A stretch of 64,000 nucleotides of DNA from assembly GCA_041590075.1 (NCBI GenBank), contig JBFHUL010000003.1, positions 1 through 64,000 of the forward strand. Reading direction: 5' to 3'. This stretch comes from PZPK01 sp041590075. GTDB taxonomy: Bacteria; Pseudomonadota; Gammaproteobacteria; Pseudomonadales; Oleiphilaceae. Below the pieces are notes generated by a model. The model ran no database searches. It was not told where the DNA came from and worked only from the letters and a program-made list of their open reading frames with translations. The position numbers were made by a program, and so were the translations under genes. Below are positions 46,513 to 55,816 of this stretch, one piece after another. The stretch's first letter is position 1. Every line of letters starts with the position of its first letter.

Positions 46513-47549
46513 AACCACACGTTACCCTGCCGGCAGAATGGGCAGAGCAAGATGCCGTTTTATTAACCTGGCCTCACAGCAATACCGACTGGAAGCCCTA
46601 TCTGGAAGAAGTGAACGCAGTTTTTCTGGAGATTGCACGAGCAGTACTGTGCGACCAAGCACTTATCATCAGCTGTGAAGATACGAACATGCTTGAACAC
46701 TGCCGCGCACACCTGCAGACAATCGCCGAGCAGAGTGGCCACGCTCTCTATTTATATAATGTCCCTGCCGACGATACCTGGGCACGCGATCACGGCCCCA
46801 TCACGGTCTTCGAAAAAGACCAGCCCGTGCTTTTGGACTTTACCTTCAACGCCTGGGGAGACAAATTCGCTTCATCCAAAGACAACGCCATCACACAGAA
46901 TCTGTTTGATATCGGCGCCTTCCCGGGCGCAAAACTCAATACCATCGATATGATTCTGGAAGGCGGTTCCATCGAATCAGATGGCCAAGGCACGCTGCTC
47001 ACCACATCGCAGTGCTTACTGACCGCGACCCGCAATGCAGACCTGTCGCGCGAAACCATCAGCCAACAGCTATGTGACACACTCGGACTTCAGCGCGTGC
47101 TGTGGTTGGAACATGGCCATTTACAGGGTGACGACACTGACGCCCACATCGACACACTGGTGCGCCTTTGCTCACCCGACACACTCTGCTACGTGCAGTG
47201 CAAGGACACATCCGATGAACATTATGCAGCGCTGCGCAAGATGGAAAAGGAACTGGAGGCGCTGCGTACACTGGCAGGCAATGCCTACAAACTCGTACCT
47301 CTGCCGATGTGCGAAGCGATTATCGAGCAGGGTGAACGGCTCCCGGCGACCTATGCGAATTTTTTAATCATCAATCATAGTGTGCTCTTGCCCGTCTATA
47401 ATGTGCCGCAGGACGACGAGGCCATCGCCATTATGCGCACATTATTTCCGGAGCGGCGCATTGTACCCATCAACTGCCGCCCCTTAATCCGACAACACGG
47501 CAGCCTGCACTGCGTGACCATGCAATTACCTAAAGGAGTGTTAGCATGA
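46509..47549 (+). CDS. aguA: Agmatine deiminase
   Basis: The 346-residue enzyme hydrolyses agmatine to N-carbamoylputrescine and ammonia. Visible motifs are DDTWARDHGPI (about 93-103), the LEGGSIESDGQGTLLTT block (about 154-170) and the catalytic cysteine in GSLHCVT near the C-terminus (about 334-340). It overlaps aguB, and the two make putrescine from agmatine. Confidence 0.96.
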   Translation: MKPHVTLPAEWAEQDAVLLTWPHSNTDWKPYLEEVNAVFLEIARAVLCDQALIISCEDTNMLEHCRAHLQTIAEQSGHALYLYNVPADDTWARDHGPITVFEKDQPVLLDFTFNAWGDKFASSKDNAITQNLFDIGAFPGAKLNTIDMILEGGSIESDGQGTLLTTSQCLLTATRNADLSRETISQQLCDTLGLQRVLWLEHGHLQGDDTDAHIDTLVRLCSPDTLCYVQCKDTSDEHYAALRKMEKELEALRTLAGNAYKLVPLPMCEAIIEQGERLPATYANFLIINHSVLLPVYNVPQDDEAIAIMRTLFPERRIVPINCRPLIRQHGSLHCVTMQLPKGVLA

Positions 47550-48451
47550 ATTCGCTCATCAAGGTCGCCGCTGTGCAGCACACCCTGCGCAGCGACGCCG
47601 ACGCCACGCTTAACTACCTCGCAGAGAAAGTGGCACAAAGCGCGACACAGGGCGCTGACCTTATTGTGCTGCAAGAGCTCCACAATACCGCGTACTTTTG
47701 TCAGACAGAATCGGTCGACCACTTCGACCTGGCAGAAACCATTCCTGGCCCCAGCACAGAACGACTCGGAGCATTGGCGAAACGCCACAACTGCGTCATC
47801 GTAAGCTCCCTGTTCGAGCGCCGTGCAGCGGGGCTGTATCACAATACAGCGGTGGTGCTGGATCGGGACGGTTCGATTGCAGGCATCTTCCGCAAAATGC
47901 ACATTCCGGATGATCCGGGTTTTTACGAAAAGTTCTATTTCACGCCGGGGGATGCCGATCCGGAAAAACACAATGGCTTCGCCCCCGTCTCAACATCACT
48001 GGGCAAACTTGGCGTACTGGTATGCTGGGACCAGTGGTACCCCGAAGCCGCCCGACTCATGGCGCTTGCAGGCGCAGAACTGCTGATTTATCCCACCGCA
48101 ATCGGCTGGGACCCCAACGATGACAGCGCGGAGCAGGCTCGCCAGCTCGACGCTTGGGTAACAGTTCAGCGCGCACATGCAGTCGCCAATGGTTTACCTG
48201 TCGTGGTTTGCAACAGAACCGGCTTCGAAACAAGTCCCGCTGCCGATGCCGAGGGCACCATGTTCTGGGGCAACAGCTTTATCTGTGGGCCGCAGGGCGA
48301 AGTGCTGGCGCGCGCCAGCGCCGACAAAGAAGAAATCTTGTATGCCAGTATCGATCGTTCGCGATGCGAAAACGTACGTCGCATCTGGCCCTATTTGCGC
48401 GACCGACGTATTGACGCGTATGGCAATCTAACGCGACGTTATCTCGACTAA
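47546..48451 (+). CDS. aguB: N-carbamoylputrescine amidase
   Basis: The 301-residue nitrilase-family amidase completes the agmatine route to putrescine. The catalytic triad is visible as Glu in VLQELHNTAYF (about 41-51), Lys in FRKMHIPD (about 115-122) and Cys in LVCWDQWYPEAAR (about 156-168). It overlaps aguA (ATGA) and has the expected length. Confidence 0.96.
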   Translation: MNSLIKVAAVQHTLRSDADATLNYLAEKVAQSATQGADLIVLQELHNTAYFCQTESVDHFDLAETIPGPSTERLGALAKRHNCVIVSSLFERRAAGLYHNTAVVLDRDGSIAGIFRKMHIPDDPGFYEKFYFTPGDADPEKHNGFAPVSTSLGKLGVLVCWDQWYPEAARLMALAGAELLIYPTAIGWDPNDDSAEQARQLDAWVTVQRAHAVANGLPVVVCNRTGFETSPAADAEGTMFWGNSFICGPQGEVLARASADKEEILYASIDRSRCENVRRIWPYLRDRRIDAYGNLTRRYLD

Positions 48452-48474
48452 ACCCATCCACCGGAACTTCTGCC

Positions 48475-49389
48475 ATGGCGACCATCAAAGCAATCGCGGC
48501 AACACTGGAACAATTGAACCAGGTCATTCTGGGTAAAAATCACGAAGTGAAGCTGGCGCTCGCCTGTCTGCTGGCGCGCGGGCACTTGCTCATTGAAGAC
48601 ATTCCCGGAATGGGTAAAACCACTCTGTCGCATGCGCTGGCCAACAGTCTGGGGCTCAGTTATCGTCGCATTCAGTTCACCAGCGATCTGTTGCCGGGCG
48701 ACTTATTGGGTGTCAACATTTTCAATCGCAATGATGGCAGCTTTGACTTCCATCCCGGCCCGGTATTTGCCAATGTCGTGCTGGCAGACGAGATCAATCG
48801 TGCCCCTCCCAAAACCCAAAGTGCACTGCTAGAAGCAATGGAAGAATTGCAGGTAACCGTTGAAGGCGATACGCGCCCCCTACCCAAGCCTTTTTTTGTT
48901 ATCGCAACACAAAACCCGCAGGAGCAGGCAGGTACCTTTGCGCTGCCAGAGTCGCAACTCGACCGCTTTATGCTGCGCATCAGCCTGGGCTATCCAGCGG
49001 CTGAGGCGGAAAAACAGTTACTACTGGGCAAGGACCGAAGACACTTGCTGACGCAACTGTCATCCCACTTAAGTGCGCATGTACTCACACAGGTGCAAAA
49101 TCTGGTGTCGGAAGTGCACGCCTCTGATAGCGTCATCAATTATCTCTACCGACTGATCGACGCCAGCCGCAAAGATCCTGCCCGCCAACATGGGCTATCG
49201 CCAAGAGCGGGCATGTCCCTGCTCCAAGCCTCAAAAGCCTGGGCATTGATTGAGGGACGCAAACACCTGCTACCGGAAGACGTCCAAGTGGTTTTTCCGC
49301 ATGTTGCGGAACACCGTTTAAGCGATGGATTCCATCACCCAAGCAACCCTCTGAGCGAAAAAATCTTATCTACGGTTGATATTCTCTAG
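48475..49389 (+). CDS. MoxR-family AAA+ ATPase
   Basis: The 304-residue protein has Walker A IPGMGKTT (about 43-50), Walker B VVLADEINRAPPKTQSALLEAM (about 101-122) and ATQNPQEQAGTFALPESQLDRF, all MoxR signatures. These chaperone-like ATPases usually sit with DUF58 and VWA genes. Here none follows; trxB comes next after a 103-bp gap. Its clients must be encoded elsewhere or lost. Confidence 0.93.
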   Translation: MATIKAIAATLEQLNQVILGKNHEVKLALACLLARGHLLIEDIPGMGKTTLSHALANSLGLSYRRIQFTSDLLPGDLLGVNIFNRNDGSFDFHPGPVFANVVLADEINRAPPKTQSALLEAMEELQVTVEGDTRPLPKPFFVIATQNPQEQAGTFALPESQLDRFMLRISLGYPAAEAEKQLLLGKDRRHLLTQLSSHLSAHVLTQVQNLVSEVHASDSVINYLYRLIDASRKDPARQHGLSPRAGMSLLQASKAWALIEGRKHLLPEDVQVVFPHVAEHRLSDGFHHPSNPLSEKILSTVDIL

Positions 49390-49492
49390 ATTGAATCCCC
49401 ATATAGAAGCCATTAAGCAATTCAATCCTGAACCCGGCAGAATCGTGATAAGATAGCGCCGCTTTTTTTGCCATCCACTAAGAGGTCAGTCA

Positions 49493-50446
49493 ATGAGCAA
49501 TACCAAACACGCCAAAGTCCTGATTTTGGGTTCCGGCCCTGCCGGCTACACCGCAGCCGTTTACGCCGCGCGCGCCAATCTCGAACCGGTTGTGATCACA
49601 GGCATTCAGGCTGGAGGCCAATTGACTCAGACTACAGATGTCGACAACTGGCCTGGCGACGTGGAGGGCCTTCAGGGGCCAGACCTCATGCAACGGATGC
49701 AATCGCATGCGGAACGGTTCAATACTGAGGTTGTATTCGACCACATCAACAACGCGGATCTTAGCCAACGCCCCTTCCGCCTTACGGGGGACTCAGGTGA
49801 ATACACCTGCGATGCCCTCATCATTGCCACCGGTGCGTCTGCCATGTACCTGGGCCTGGATTCGGAAGAGGCCTTTGCTGGTCGCGGCGTGAGCGCTTGC
49901 GCAACCTGCGACGGCTTCTTCTATAAGAACCAGACCGTGTGCGTAGTGGGCGGTGGCAATACCGCAGTGGAAGAAGCCCTGTATCTTTCCAATATCTGCA
50001 AGGAAGTCATTCTCATTCACCGCCGCGACAGCCTGCGTGCCGAAAAGATTCTGCAAGACAAACTGTTCGATAAAGCGAAAAACGGAAATGTGCGGCTCGA
50101 ATGGAATCATACACTGGACGAAGTGCTTGGTGATGAAACCGGTGTCACTGGCGTACGCATTCGATCAACCGAAAGCGGCGAAACCAAAGATCTCACGCTG
50201 TCGGGCGTATTCATTGCGATAGGACACCGCCCAAACACAGAACTATTTGTCGATCAGCTCGATATGAACAACGGCTACATCACCATTAAATCAGGCCTTC
50301 AGGGCGGCGTTACATCGACAAGTGTGCCTGGCGTATTTGCTGCTGGCGACGTGACTGATCAGGTGTACCGGCAAGCAATCACGTCCGCCGGATTCGGCTG
50401 CATGGCCGCGCTGGATGCGGAGAAGTTCCTCGACGAACATGCCTGA
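49493..50446 (+). CDS. trxB: Thioredoxin reductase
   Basis: This 317-residue FAD/NADPH enzyme reduces thioredoxin. FAD-binding LGSGPAGYTAAVYAARA (about 12-28), redox-active CATCDG (about 139-144) and NADPH-binding VVGGGNTAVEEAL (about 153-165) are intact. AAGAGGTC precedes the ATG. It is followed by aat 45 bp later. Confidence 0.97.
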   Translation: MSNTKHAKVLILGSGPAGYTAAVYAARANLEPVVITGIQAGGQLTQTTDVDNWPGDVEGLQGPDLMQRMQSHAERFNTEVVFDHINNADLSQRPFRLTGDSGEYTCDALIIATGASAMYLGLDSEEAFAGRGVSACATCDGFFYKNQTVCVVGGGNTAVEEALYLSNICKEVILIHRRDSLRAEKILQDKLFDKAKNGNVRLEWNHTLDEVLGDETGVTGVRIRSTESGETKDLTLSGVFIAIGHRPNTELFVDQLDMNNGYITIKSGLQGGVTSTSVPGVFAAGDVTDQVYRQAITSAGFGCMAALDAEKFLDEHA

Positions 50447-50491
50447 TTCTGCAACGCAGTATGTCTGGCCATCCAGAGATGATGCCCAGTT

Positions 50492-51199
50492 ATGAGTGCT
50501 TTACCCTGGCTGGAACATTCCAGCCAGTTCCCCCCCATCGAGTCAGCACTGCAAGAGCCTAATGGCCTACTGGCGGCGGGCGGCGACCTCAGCCCGGAGA
50601 TGCTGCTACGCGCCTACAAAAGCGGCATTTTCCCATGGTACAGCGAGGATCAACCGATTCTCTGGTGGAGCCCCGATCCCCGCTGCATTATCCGCAGGGA
50701 ATGGATGCACATTTCCAAAAGCCTGCGCAAACATCAACGCCGCCATCGCTGGCAAGTGACTTTTGATAAGTGCTTTGATCAGGTTATTCAGGCCTGCGCA
50801 ACGCGAGGCCCGGATGAAGGAACCTGGATCACCCCTGACATGCAAGATGCTTACTGCACACTGCACCGCCTGGGCCATGCCCATTCCGTTGAAGTGTGGA
50901 ATGGGGATCAACTTCTGGGAGGTCTGTATGGCGTCGGAATGCACTCCTGCTTCTTTGGTGAGTCCATGTTTTCCCATGCTAGCAATGCATCAAAAATCGC
51001 TTTCTGGGCACTCTGTGAACAGCTTGGACGCTGGGAGTATGCACTCATCGACTGCCAGATAGAAAACCCGCACCTGCTAAGCCTTGGTGCGCGCCCCGTC
51101 GCTCGCAGCGCCTTCGCGCAACAGCTACGCGCAGGCCTGAGCAAACCCGCACAGCATTCCGAATGGAAATTTGATCCCGATTTATTTTCCAACGTATAG
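50492..51199 (+). CDS. aat: Leucyl/phenylalanyl-tRNA-protein transferase
   Basis: The 235-residue enzyme adds Leu or Phe to proteins with N-terminal Lys or Arg, creating N-degrons for ClpS/ClpAP. Signatures include GLLAAGGDLSPEMLLRAY (about 26-43), GIFPWYSEDQPILWWSPDPR and GGLYGVGMHSCFFGESMF. It forms a cluster with ate, clpA and clpS, the N-degron pathway. Confidence 0.97.
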   Translation: MSALPWLEHSSQFPPIESALQEPNGLLAAGGDLSPEMLLRAYKSGIFPWYSEDQPILWWSPDPRCIIRREWMHISKSLRKHQRRHRWQVTFDKCFDQVIQACATRGPDEGTWITPDMQDAYCTLHRLGHAHSVEVWNGDQLLGGLYGVGMHSCFFGESMFSHASNASKIAFWALCEQLGRWEYALIDCQIENPHLLSLGARPVARSAFAQQLRAGLSKPAQHSEWKFDPDLFSNV

Positions 51200-51230
51200 T
51201 TGAAGCCTGTCTGGAATGCGAGACGCCATC

Positions 51231-51965
51231 ATGAGCAACCTGCAAACACTGGCCTTTTACGCCACGCCGGAGCACGACTGCAGTTACCTGCCTGAGAAAA
51301 AAGCGACCACCATGTTCGTTGACCCCAAAGCGCGCCTCAGCACACATACCTATTCACAACTCTCACAACTTGGTTTTCGCCGCAGCGGCAACCATTACTA
51401 TCGTCCGCACTGCAATGATTGCCAAGCATGTATTCCAATACGTATCCCGGTGAATAGATTCCAACCCAATCGCAGCCAACGTCGCGTACTCACTAAGAAT
51501 CACGATATTCAAGTGCGCGCCATGGCGCCAGACTTTCATGAAGATCACTATCTGCTTTATGAAAAATACATTAACCAGCGTCATGCTGATGGTGACATGT
51601 TCCCCGCCAGCCGCGACCAGTATCGCTCCTTTTTAGTCGAATCCCATCCCTGCACGCGCTTTCTCGAATTCAGCAAAGACGACCGCGTAGTGGCGCTGGC
51701 CGTCATGGACGATCTGGAAGACGGCTTTTCAGCCATCTACACGTTTTTTGACCCCGAAGAAACCGCGCGAAGCCCGGGCACTCTCGCTGTTTTATGGCAG
51801 ATAAATGAAGCACAACGAACAGGCAAGGAGTATGTGTACCTTGGCTATTTCATTCGAGCTTGCCAAAAAATGTCCTACAAAACGCGCTTTCGCCCGTTTG
51901 AGGCCCGTATTAACGATTTTTGGCTAAGTGAGAACGCTCTCGCCGCGATACTCGACAACGTGTAA
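51231..51965 (+). CDS. ate: Aspartate/glutamate leucyltransferase (Ate/Bpt)
   Basis: The protein is 244 residues from MSNLQTLAFYAT; the ATG at 51216 is less likely. It carries the family blocks CSYLPEKKATTMFVDP, RSGNHYYRPHCNDCQACIP (Cys-rich) and VYLGYFIRACQKMSYK. Bacterial Bpt adds leucine to acidic N-termini, feeding the ClpS pathway. It follows aat by 31 bp. Confidence 0.95.
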   Translation: MSNLQTLAFYATPEHDCSYLPEKKATTMFVDPKARLSTHTYSQLSQLGFRRSGNHYYRPHCNDCQACIPIRIPVNRFQPNRSQRRVLTKNHDIQVRAMAPDFHEDHYLLYEKYINQRHADGDMFPASRDQYRSFLVESHPCTRFLEFSKDDRVVALAVMDDLEDGFSAIYTFFDPEETARSPGTLAVLWQINEAQRTGKEYVYLGYFIRACQKMSYKTRFRPFEARINDFWLSENALAAILDNV

Positions 51966-52091
51966 ATCGGCTCATCAGGCAAAAGAGCTTTTGCCAATCA
52001 CTTTCCTTTCAGGCAGAATGTCGCTTTTTTAATCACGGGCACCTCTACACTCTGCCCGAAAAAGCCAAAATTCAAACGAGGTTACGCTTTA

Positions 52092-52310
52092 ATGGCGAAA
52101 GAAGATGTCATTGAAATGGAAGGTACGATCATCGATACCTTGCCCAATACAATGTTCCGCGTCGAACTGGAAAACGGGCATGTCGTGACGGCCCACATTT
52201 CAGGAAAAATGCGCAAGAACTACATCCGCATTCTTACCGGCGACAAGGTCAAAGTAGAACTTACTCCATACGACCTGAGCAAAGGCCGCATCACCTACCG
52301 AGCGCGCTAA
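52092..52310 (+). CDS. infA: Translation initiation factor IF-1
   Basis: The 72-residue OB-fold protein begins MAKEDVIEMEGTIIDTLP and ends RITYRAR, a near-universal IF-1 sequence. It binds the ribosomal A site during initiation. A 126-bp gap separates it from ate, and it is followed 4 nt later by a hairpin terminator, so it is probably its own transcript. Confidence 0.99.
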   Translation: MAKEDVIEMEGTIIDTLPNTMFRVELENGHVVTAHISGKMRKNYIRILTGDKVKVELTPYDLSKGRITYRAR

Positions 52311-52314
52311 CAAA

Positions 52315-52339
52315 AAAAGGAGCCGAGATGGCTCCTTTT
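52315..52339. terminator. Rho-independent terminator after infA
   Basis: The 10-bp arms AAAAGGAGCC and GGCTCCTTTT are perfect, with a 5-nt loop. The T-run serves infA and the A-run serves the convergent clpA. Confidence 0.92.
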
Positions 52340-52366
52340 AGCTTGGGGATTAATACGCTTTTAAAC

Positions 52367-54628
52367 TTATGCAGGCACTTCCTCTTCGTAGCTGAAGGCG
52401 ATTTCACCGTCCTTGAGCGTAATATGCACCTCACCCCCCTCCGACAAACTGCCGAACAGAATTTCTTCCGCCAACGGTTTCTTTAGGGCATCCTGAATCA
52501 GCCTGGCCATGGGCCTCGCCCCCATTCTGTCGTCATAACCCTTCTCGGCAAGGTATTGCTTCGCCTGCTCATCCACATGAAGAACAACTCGCTTCTCATC
52601 CAACTGCGCCTGAAGCTCAGTAAGGAATTTATCGACCACATAGCATACCGTATCCCGCGACAACGGAGCGAACTGAATAATCCCATCCAAACGGTTACGG
52701 AACTCGGGAGTAAACAGTTTATTGAGCGCCTCCATACCGTCTGTCGAGTGATCCTGTTCACTAAAGCCAATTGATCTGCGACTCATTACTTCCGCACCTG
52801 CGTTGGTCGTCATCACCAACACCACATGCCGGAAGTCGGCCTTGCGACCATTGTTATCGGTCAAGGTACCGTGATCCATAACCTGAAGCAGAAGATTGAA
52901 TACTTCCGGATGCGCCTTTTCAATTTCGTCGAGCAGCAATACACAATGCGGACTTTTGTTCACCGCTTCGGTAAGCAAACCACCCTGATCGTAACCCACG
53001 TAACCCGGAGGCGCGCCGATCAAACGACTTACCGTGTGTCGCTCCATGTACTCAGACATGTCAAAGCGCACTAGCTCAATACCAAGCACTTTTGCCAATT
53101 GTTTGGTGACTTCCGTCTTACCCACACCGGTTGGCCCAGCAAACAAAAAAGCACCATCCGGCTTTTCAGGAGACTTGAGTCCAGCCCGGGAAAGCTTGAT
53201 CGCTGTCGAGAGCGACTCGATTGCATCATCCTGACCAAACACCACCATCTTGAGATCACGCTCTATATTGCGCAGCATGTCTTTATCAGATGTGGTGACA
53301 TTTCGCGGCGGAATTCGAGCAATCTTGGCCACCACATCTTCGATGGCCTGCACGCCGATCACTTTCTTTCGCTTGCCTTCAGTCTGCAAACGCTGACTGG
53401 CACCCGCCTCATCAATGACATCGATTGCTTTGTCCGGCATATGCCTGTCAGTAATATAACGATCAGCAAGCTCCGCAGCTGCACGCAAGGCCTTATCGGT
53501 ATATTTCAGATCGTGATGCTGTTCAAACTGTGACTTTAGCCCCTTCAATATTCTGAAGGTATCCTCAACGTTAGGTTCATTAACGTCGATTTTTTGAAAT
53601 CGTCTTGCAAGCGCACTGTCTTTCTCGAAGATTCCTCGGAACTCCGAAAATGTCGTAGAGCCAATGCAGCGCACCTCCCCCGAACTCAGCAAGGGCTTGA
53701 GCAGGTTAGAGGCATCCATCACACCACCAGACGCTGACCCGGCACCAATTATGGTGTGTATTTCATCAATAAAGAGAATCGCATGGTCACGCTTCTTAAG
53801 TTCGGCAAGCAAGGCCTTGAAACGTTTTTCAAAATCGCCCCGGTATTTCGTACCAGCCAGCAGCGCTCCCAAATCCAGAGAATACACCTCGGCGTCTGAA
53901 ATGATCTCCGGCACATTACCGTCAACGATTTGTTTGGCCAGACCTTCGGCGATGGCCGTTTTACCTACACCCGCCTCACCCACTAACAGAGGATTATTCT
54001 TGCGACGTCGCGCGAGTATCTGCACGACTCGCTCAACTTCTTTTTCACGCCCGATCAGGGGGTCGATACGCCCCAAAGACGCCGCCTCATTCAAATTTGT
54101 GGCGTAACTTTCAAGAGGGTTGTTCTGAGTACTTTCTTCGAGCCCCTCTTCACTGGCTTCCGATTCATTGGGCTGTTCATCTGAATGGCCTGGCACCTTG
54201 GAGATGCCATGTGAAATATAATTGACGATATCTATGCGAGCGACATTCTGCTTCTTAAGCACATAAACCGCTTGGCTCTCCTGCTCACTGAAAATCGCAA
54301 CCAATACATTAGCGCCAGTCACTTCTTTCTTCCCCGAGGACTGAACATGAAATACAGCGCGTTGCAACACGCGCTGAAACCCCAGAGTCGGTTGCGTTTC
54401 ACGCTCTTCGTCACTGGCTGGAATAAGCGGAGTTGTCGAATCGACAAATTCCGTTAACTCCTGGCGTAATTCGCTTAAATCGGTACCGCAGGCGCCCAAC
54501 ACCTTAATCGCAGCTTCATTATCTAATAAGGCCAGCAAAAGGTGCTCCACCGTCATGAACTCATGACGCTTTTCACGTGCGTTCTTGAACGCCTCATTCA
54601 GGGTCAATTCCAGGTCTTTACTTAACAT
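52367..54628 (-). CDS. clpA: ATP-dependent Clp protease ATPase subunit ClpA
   Basis: This 753-residue AAA+ unfoldase has an N-domain that binds ClpS. Two ATPase modules follow, with Walker A GEAGVGKTA (about 217-225) and GPTGVGKTE (about 497-505). The Walker B sequences are AILFIDEIHT and CVLLLDEIEKAHP, and an IGL-like ClpP loop (SIGFS, about 617-621) is present. It is encoded just after clpS on the same strand with 23 bp between them. It unfolds N-degron and other substrates for ClpP. Confidence 0.98.
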   Translation of the reverse strand: MLSKDLELTLNEAFKNAREKRHEFMTVEHLLLALLDNEAAIKVLGACGTDLSELRQELTEFVDSTTPLIPASDEERETQPTLGFQRVLQRAVFHVQSSGKKEVTGANVLVAIFSEQESQAVYVLKKQNVARIDIVNYISHGISKVPGHSDEQPNESEASEEGLEESTQNNPLESYATNLNEAASLGRIDPLIGREKEVERVVQILARRRKNNPLLVGEAGVGKTAIAEGLAKQIVDGNVPEIISDAEVYSLDLGALLAGTKYRGDFEKRFKALLAELKKRDHAILFIDEIHTIIGAGSASGGVMDASNLLKPLLSSGEVRCIGSTTFSEFRGIFEKDSALARRFQKIDVNEPNVEDTFRILKGLKSQFEQHHDLKYTDKALRAAAELADRYITDRHMPDKAIDVIDEAGASQRLQTEGKRKKVIGVQAIEDVVAKIARIPPRNVTTSDKDMLRNIERDLKMVVFGQDDAIESLSTAIKLSRAGLKSPEKPDGAFLFAGPTGVGKTEVTKQLAKVLGIELVRFDMSEYMERHTVSRLIGAPPGYVGYDQGGLLTEAVNKSPHCVLLLDEIEKAHPEVFNLLLQVMDHGTLTDNNGRKADFRHVVLVMTTNAGAEVMSRRSIGFSEQDHSTDGMEALNKLFTPEFRNRLDGIIQFAPLSRDTVCYVVDKFLTELQAQLDEKRVVLHVDEQAKQYLAEKGYDDRMGARPMARLIQDALKKPLAEEILFGSLSEGGEVHITLKDGEIAFSYEEEVPA

Positions 54629-54651
54629 CTCTCACCCCAGACTGTCTCAAA

Positions 54652-55011
54652 TCACTCTACCTTTTGCAGCTCGCACTTCAATGGATGTTGGCATTCCGCA
54701 GCATACTGGTTCACCTGTGCCGCTTTGGTCTCGGCGATATCACGGGTGAATACACCACAGATTGCCTTTCCTTGCGTATGCACAGCCAACATGACTTGGG
54801 TCGCTTGCTCCTCGTTCATCGAGAAGAAGGTCACCAATACTTCTACGACAAAATCCATCGGTGTGTAATCATCATTCAGCATGACAACCTGATACATCGA
54901 CGGCTTTTTCAAGGCTGGTTTTTCAGGGACTACTAATAAGCCGTCATCATGCTGTGGACTATCGTCCTCGCCCTGATTCAATATTAGTAGACAATCTTCA
55001 AATTTACTCAT
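54652..55011 (-). CDS. clpS: ClpS adaptor for ClpAP
   Basis: The 119-residue adaptor has the N-degron binding block VVMLNDDYTPMDFVVEVL (about 43-60) and the VHTQGKAICGVFTRDIAETK segment (about 77-96). It hands N-degron proteins made by Aat and Ate to ClpA. The N-terminal extension is acidic. It lies directly upstream of clpA. Confidence 0.97.
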   Translation of the reverse strand: MSKFEDCLLILNQGEDDSPQHDDGLLVVPEKPALKKPSMYQVVMLNDDYTPMDFVVEVLVTFFSMNEEQATQVMLAVHTQGKAICGVFTRDIAETKAAQVNQYAAECQHPLKCELQKVE

Positions 55012-55347
55012 AGTGCGATACGAAAATTTACATTTTTAACATGGTGGGGGCTTGGAATGATTTTGCAACACAATGCCACCCGAACCAAAACGATTGATTT
55101 TGGAATAAGAGGGCAACGCTATATATATCCAGCCAACGGTCGGCGCGCATCCTATCACGAAGTCGCGCATTCATTCGCCGACCATGCCGCTTTTTTTAAC
55201 CAAACCCCTTGACTAAAACTAGAGAATAATAAAAAGTACCGAGTTGATGTAGTGCACCCTCATTTTGCCAATAAAAATAAAACTTCGAGCATCGGTTTAA
55301 ACATGGCCTCAGCCATATTTTGCAGATGCTAGACACGGGAGTCGATT
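55012..55347. other. Divergent intergenic region, clpS / cspD
   Basis: A 336-bp gap holds the promoters of clpS and cspD. It contains one short open frame with a G-rich upstream stretch (listed separately) and an AT-rich stretch around 55200-55310. I could not place a convincing -35/-10 pair. Confidence 0.5.
55057..55212 (+). CDS. Possible small ORF, 51 codons, unknown
   Basis: An ATG at 55057, with GGGGG about 7 nt upstream, opens a 51-codon frame ending TGA at 55212. The product is basic and aromatic-rich (RGQRYIYPANGRRASYHEV). I recognise no family. It could be a leader peptide or chance; conservation would decide. It runs in the cspD direction. Confidence 0.25.
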   Translation: MILQHNATRTKTIDFGIRGQRYIYPANGRRASYHEVAHSFADHAAFFNQTP

Positions 55348-55686
55348 ATGCCTCAAGGTAAAGTCAAGTGGTTCAATAACGCCAAGGGTTACGGGTTCAT
55401 TATCGAAGACGGCGGATCTGAAGATTTGTTCGCGCATTTCTCTTCAATCCAAATGGATGGATACAAAACACTGAAAGCAGGTCAGCAGGTCACTTTTGAC
55501 AAGCAACCCAGTGGTAAAGGAATCCATGCTGTAAATATTGCCGCCCTCGAAACAGCCAACCCTGGTGATACGGAGCTCAACAGTCTTGACGATGAAATAA
55601 TTTCAGTGGAAGAAGAGCAGCCCCATGCACATCAGGAAGACACTCAAATCCAGACAGAAAAAGCCGGTAAAGTAGTCGCCTACTAA
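55348..55686 (+). CDS. cspD: Cold-shock domain protein CspD with acidic tail
   Basis: The protein is 112 residues. The cold-shock domain (about 1-68) has both RNA-binding motifs: KWFNNAKGYGFI (RNP1) and LFAHFSSI (RNP2). It is followed by a roughly 45-residue acidic extension (about 69-112), longer than in E. coli CspD (74 aa). CspD binds single-stranded DNA or RNA and inhibits replication in stationary phase. It is divergent from clpS, the conserved layout. Confidence 0.93.
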   Translation: MPQGKVKWFNNAKGYGFIIEDGGSEDLFAHFSSIQMDGYKTLKAGQQVTFDKQPSGKGIHAVNIAALETANPGDTELNSLDDEIISVEEEQPHAHQEDTQIQTEKAGKVVAY

Positions 55687-55719
55687 GGCAAGCGCTGCGA
55701 TACATCGAGCCGAGGCAAG

Positions 55720-55740
55720 GCTGGAGCTGAAAGCCCCAGC
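55720..55740. terminator. Hairpin between convergent cspD and icd
   Basis: The arms GCTGGAGCT and AGCCCCAGC pair at eight of nine positions with a 3-nt loop. No T-run follows, so it is a weak terminator candidate for the convergent ends. Confidence 0.35.
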
Positions 55741-55816
55741 AAGCCACCCTGTAACTGTACGTTTCTGCCCATATAATGGGCCACAGGGTTCTCTGCGCAA
55801 ACATTTAACCGTTCCG

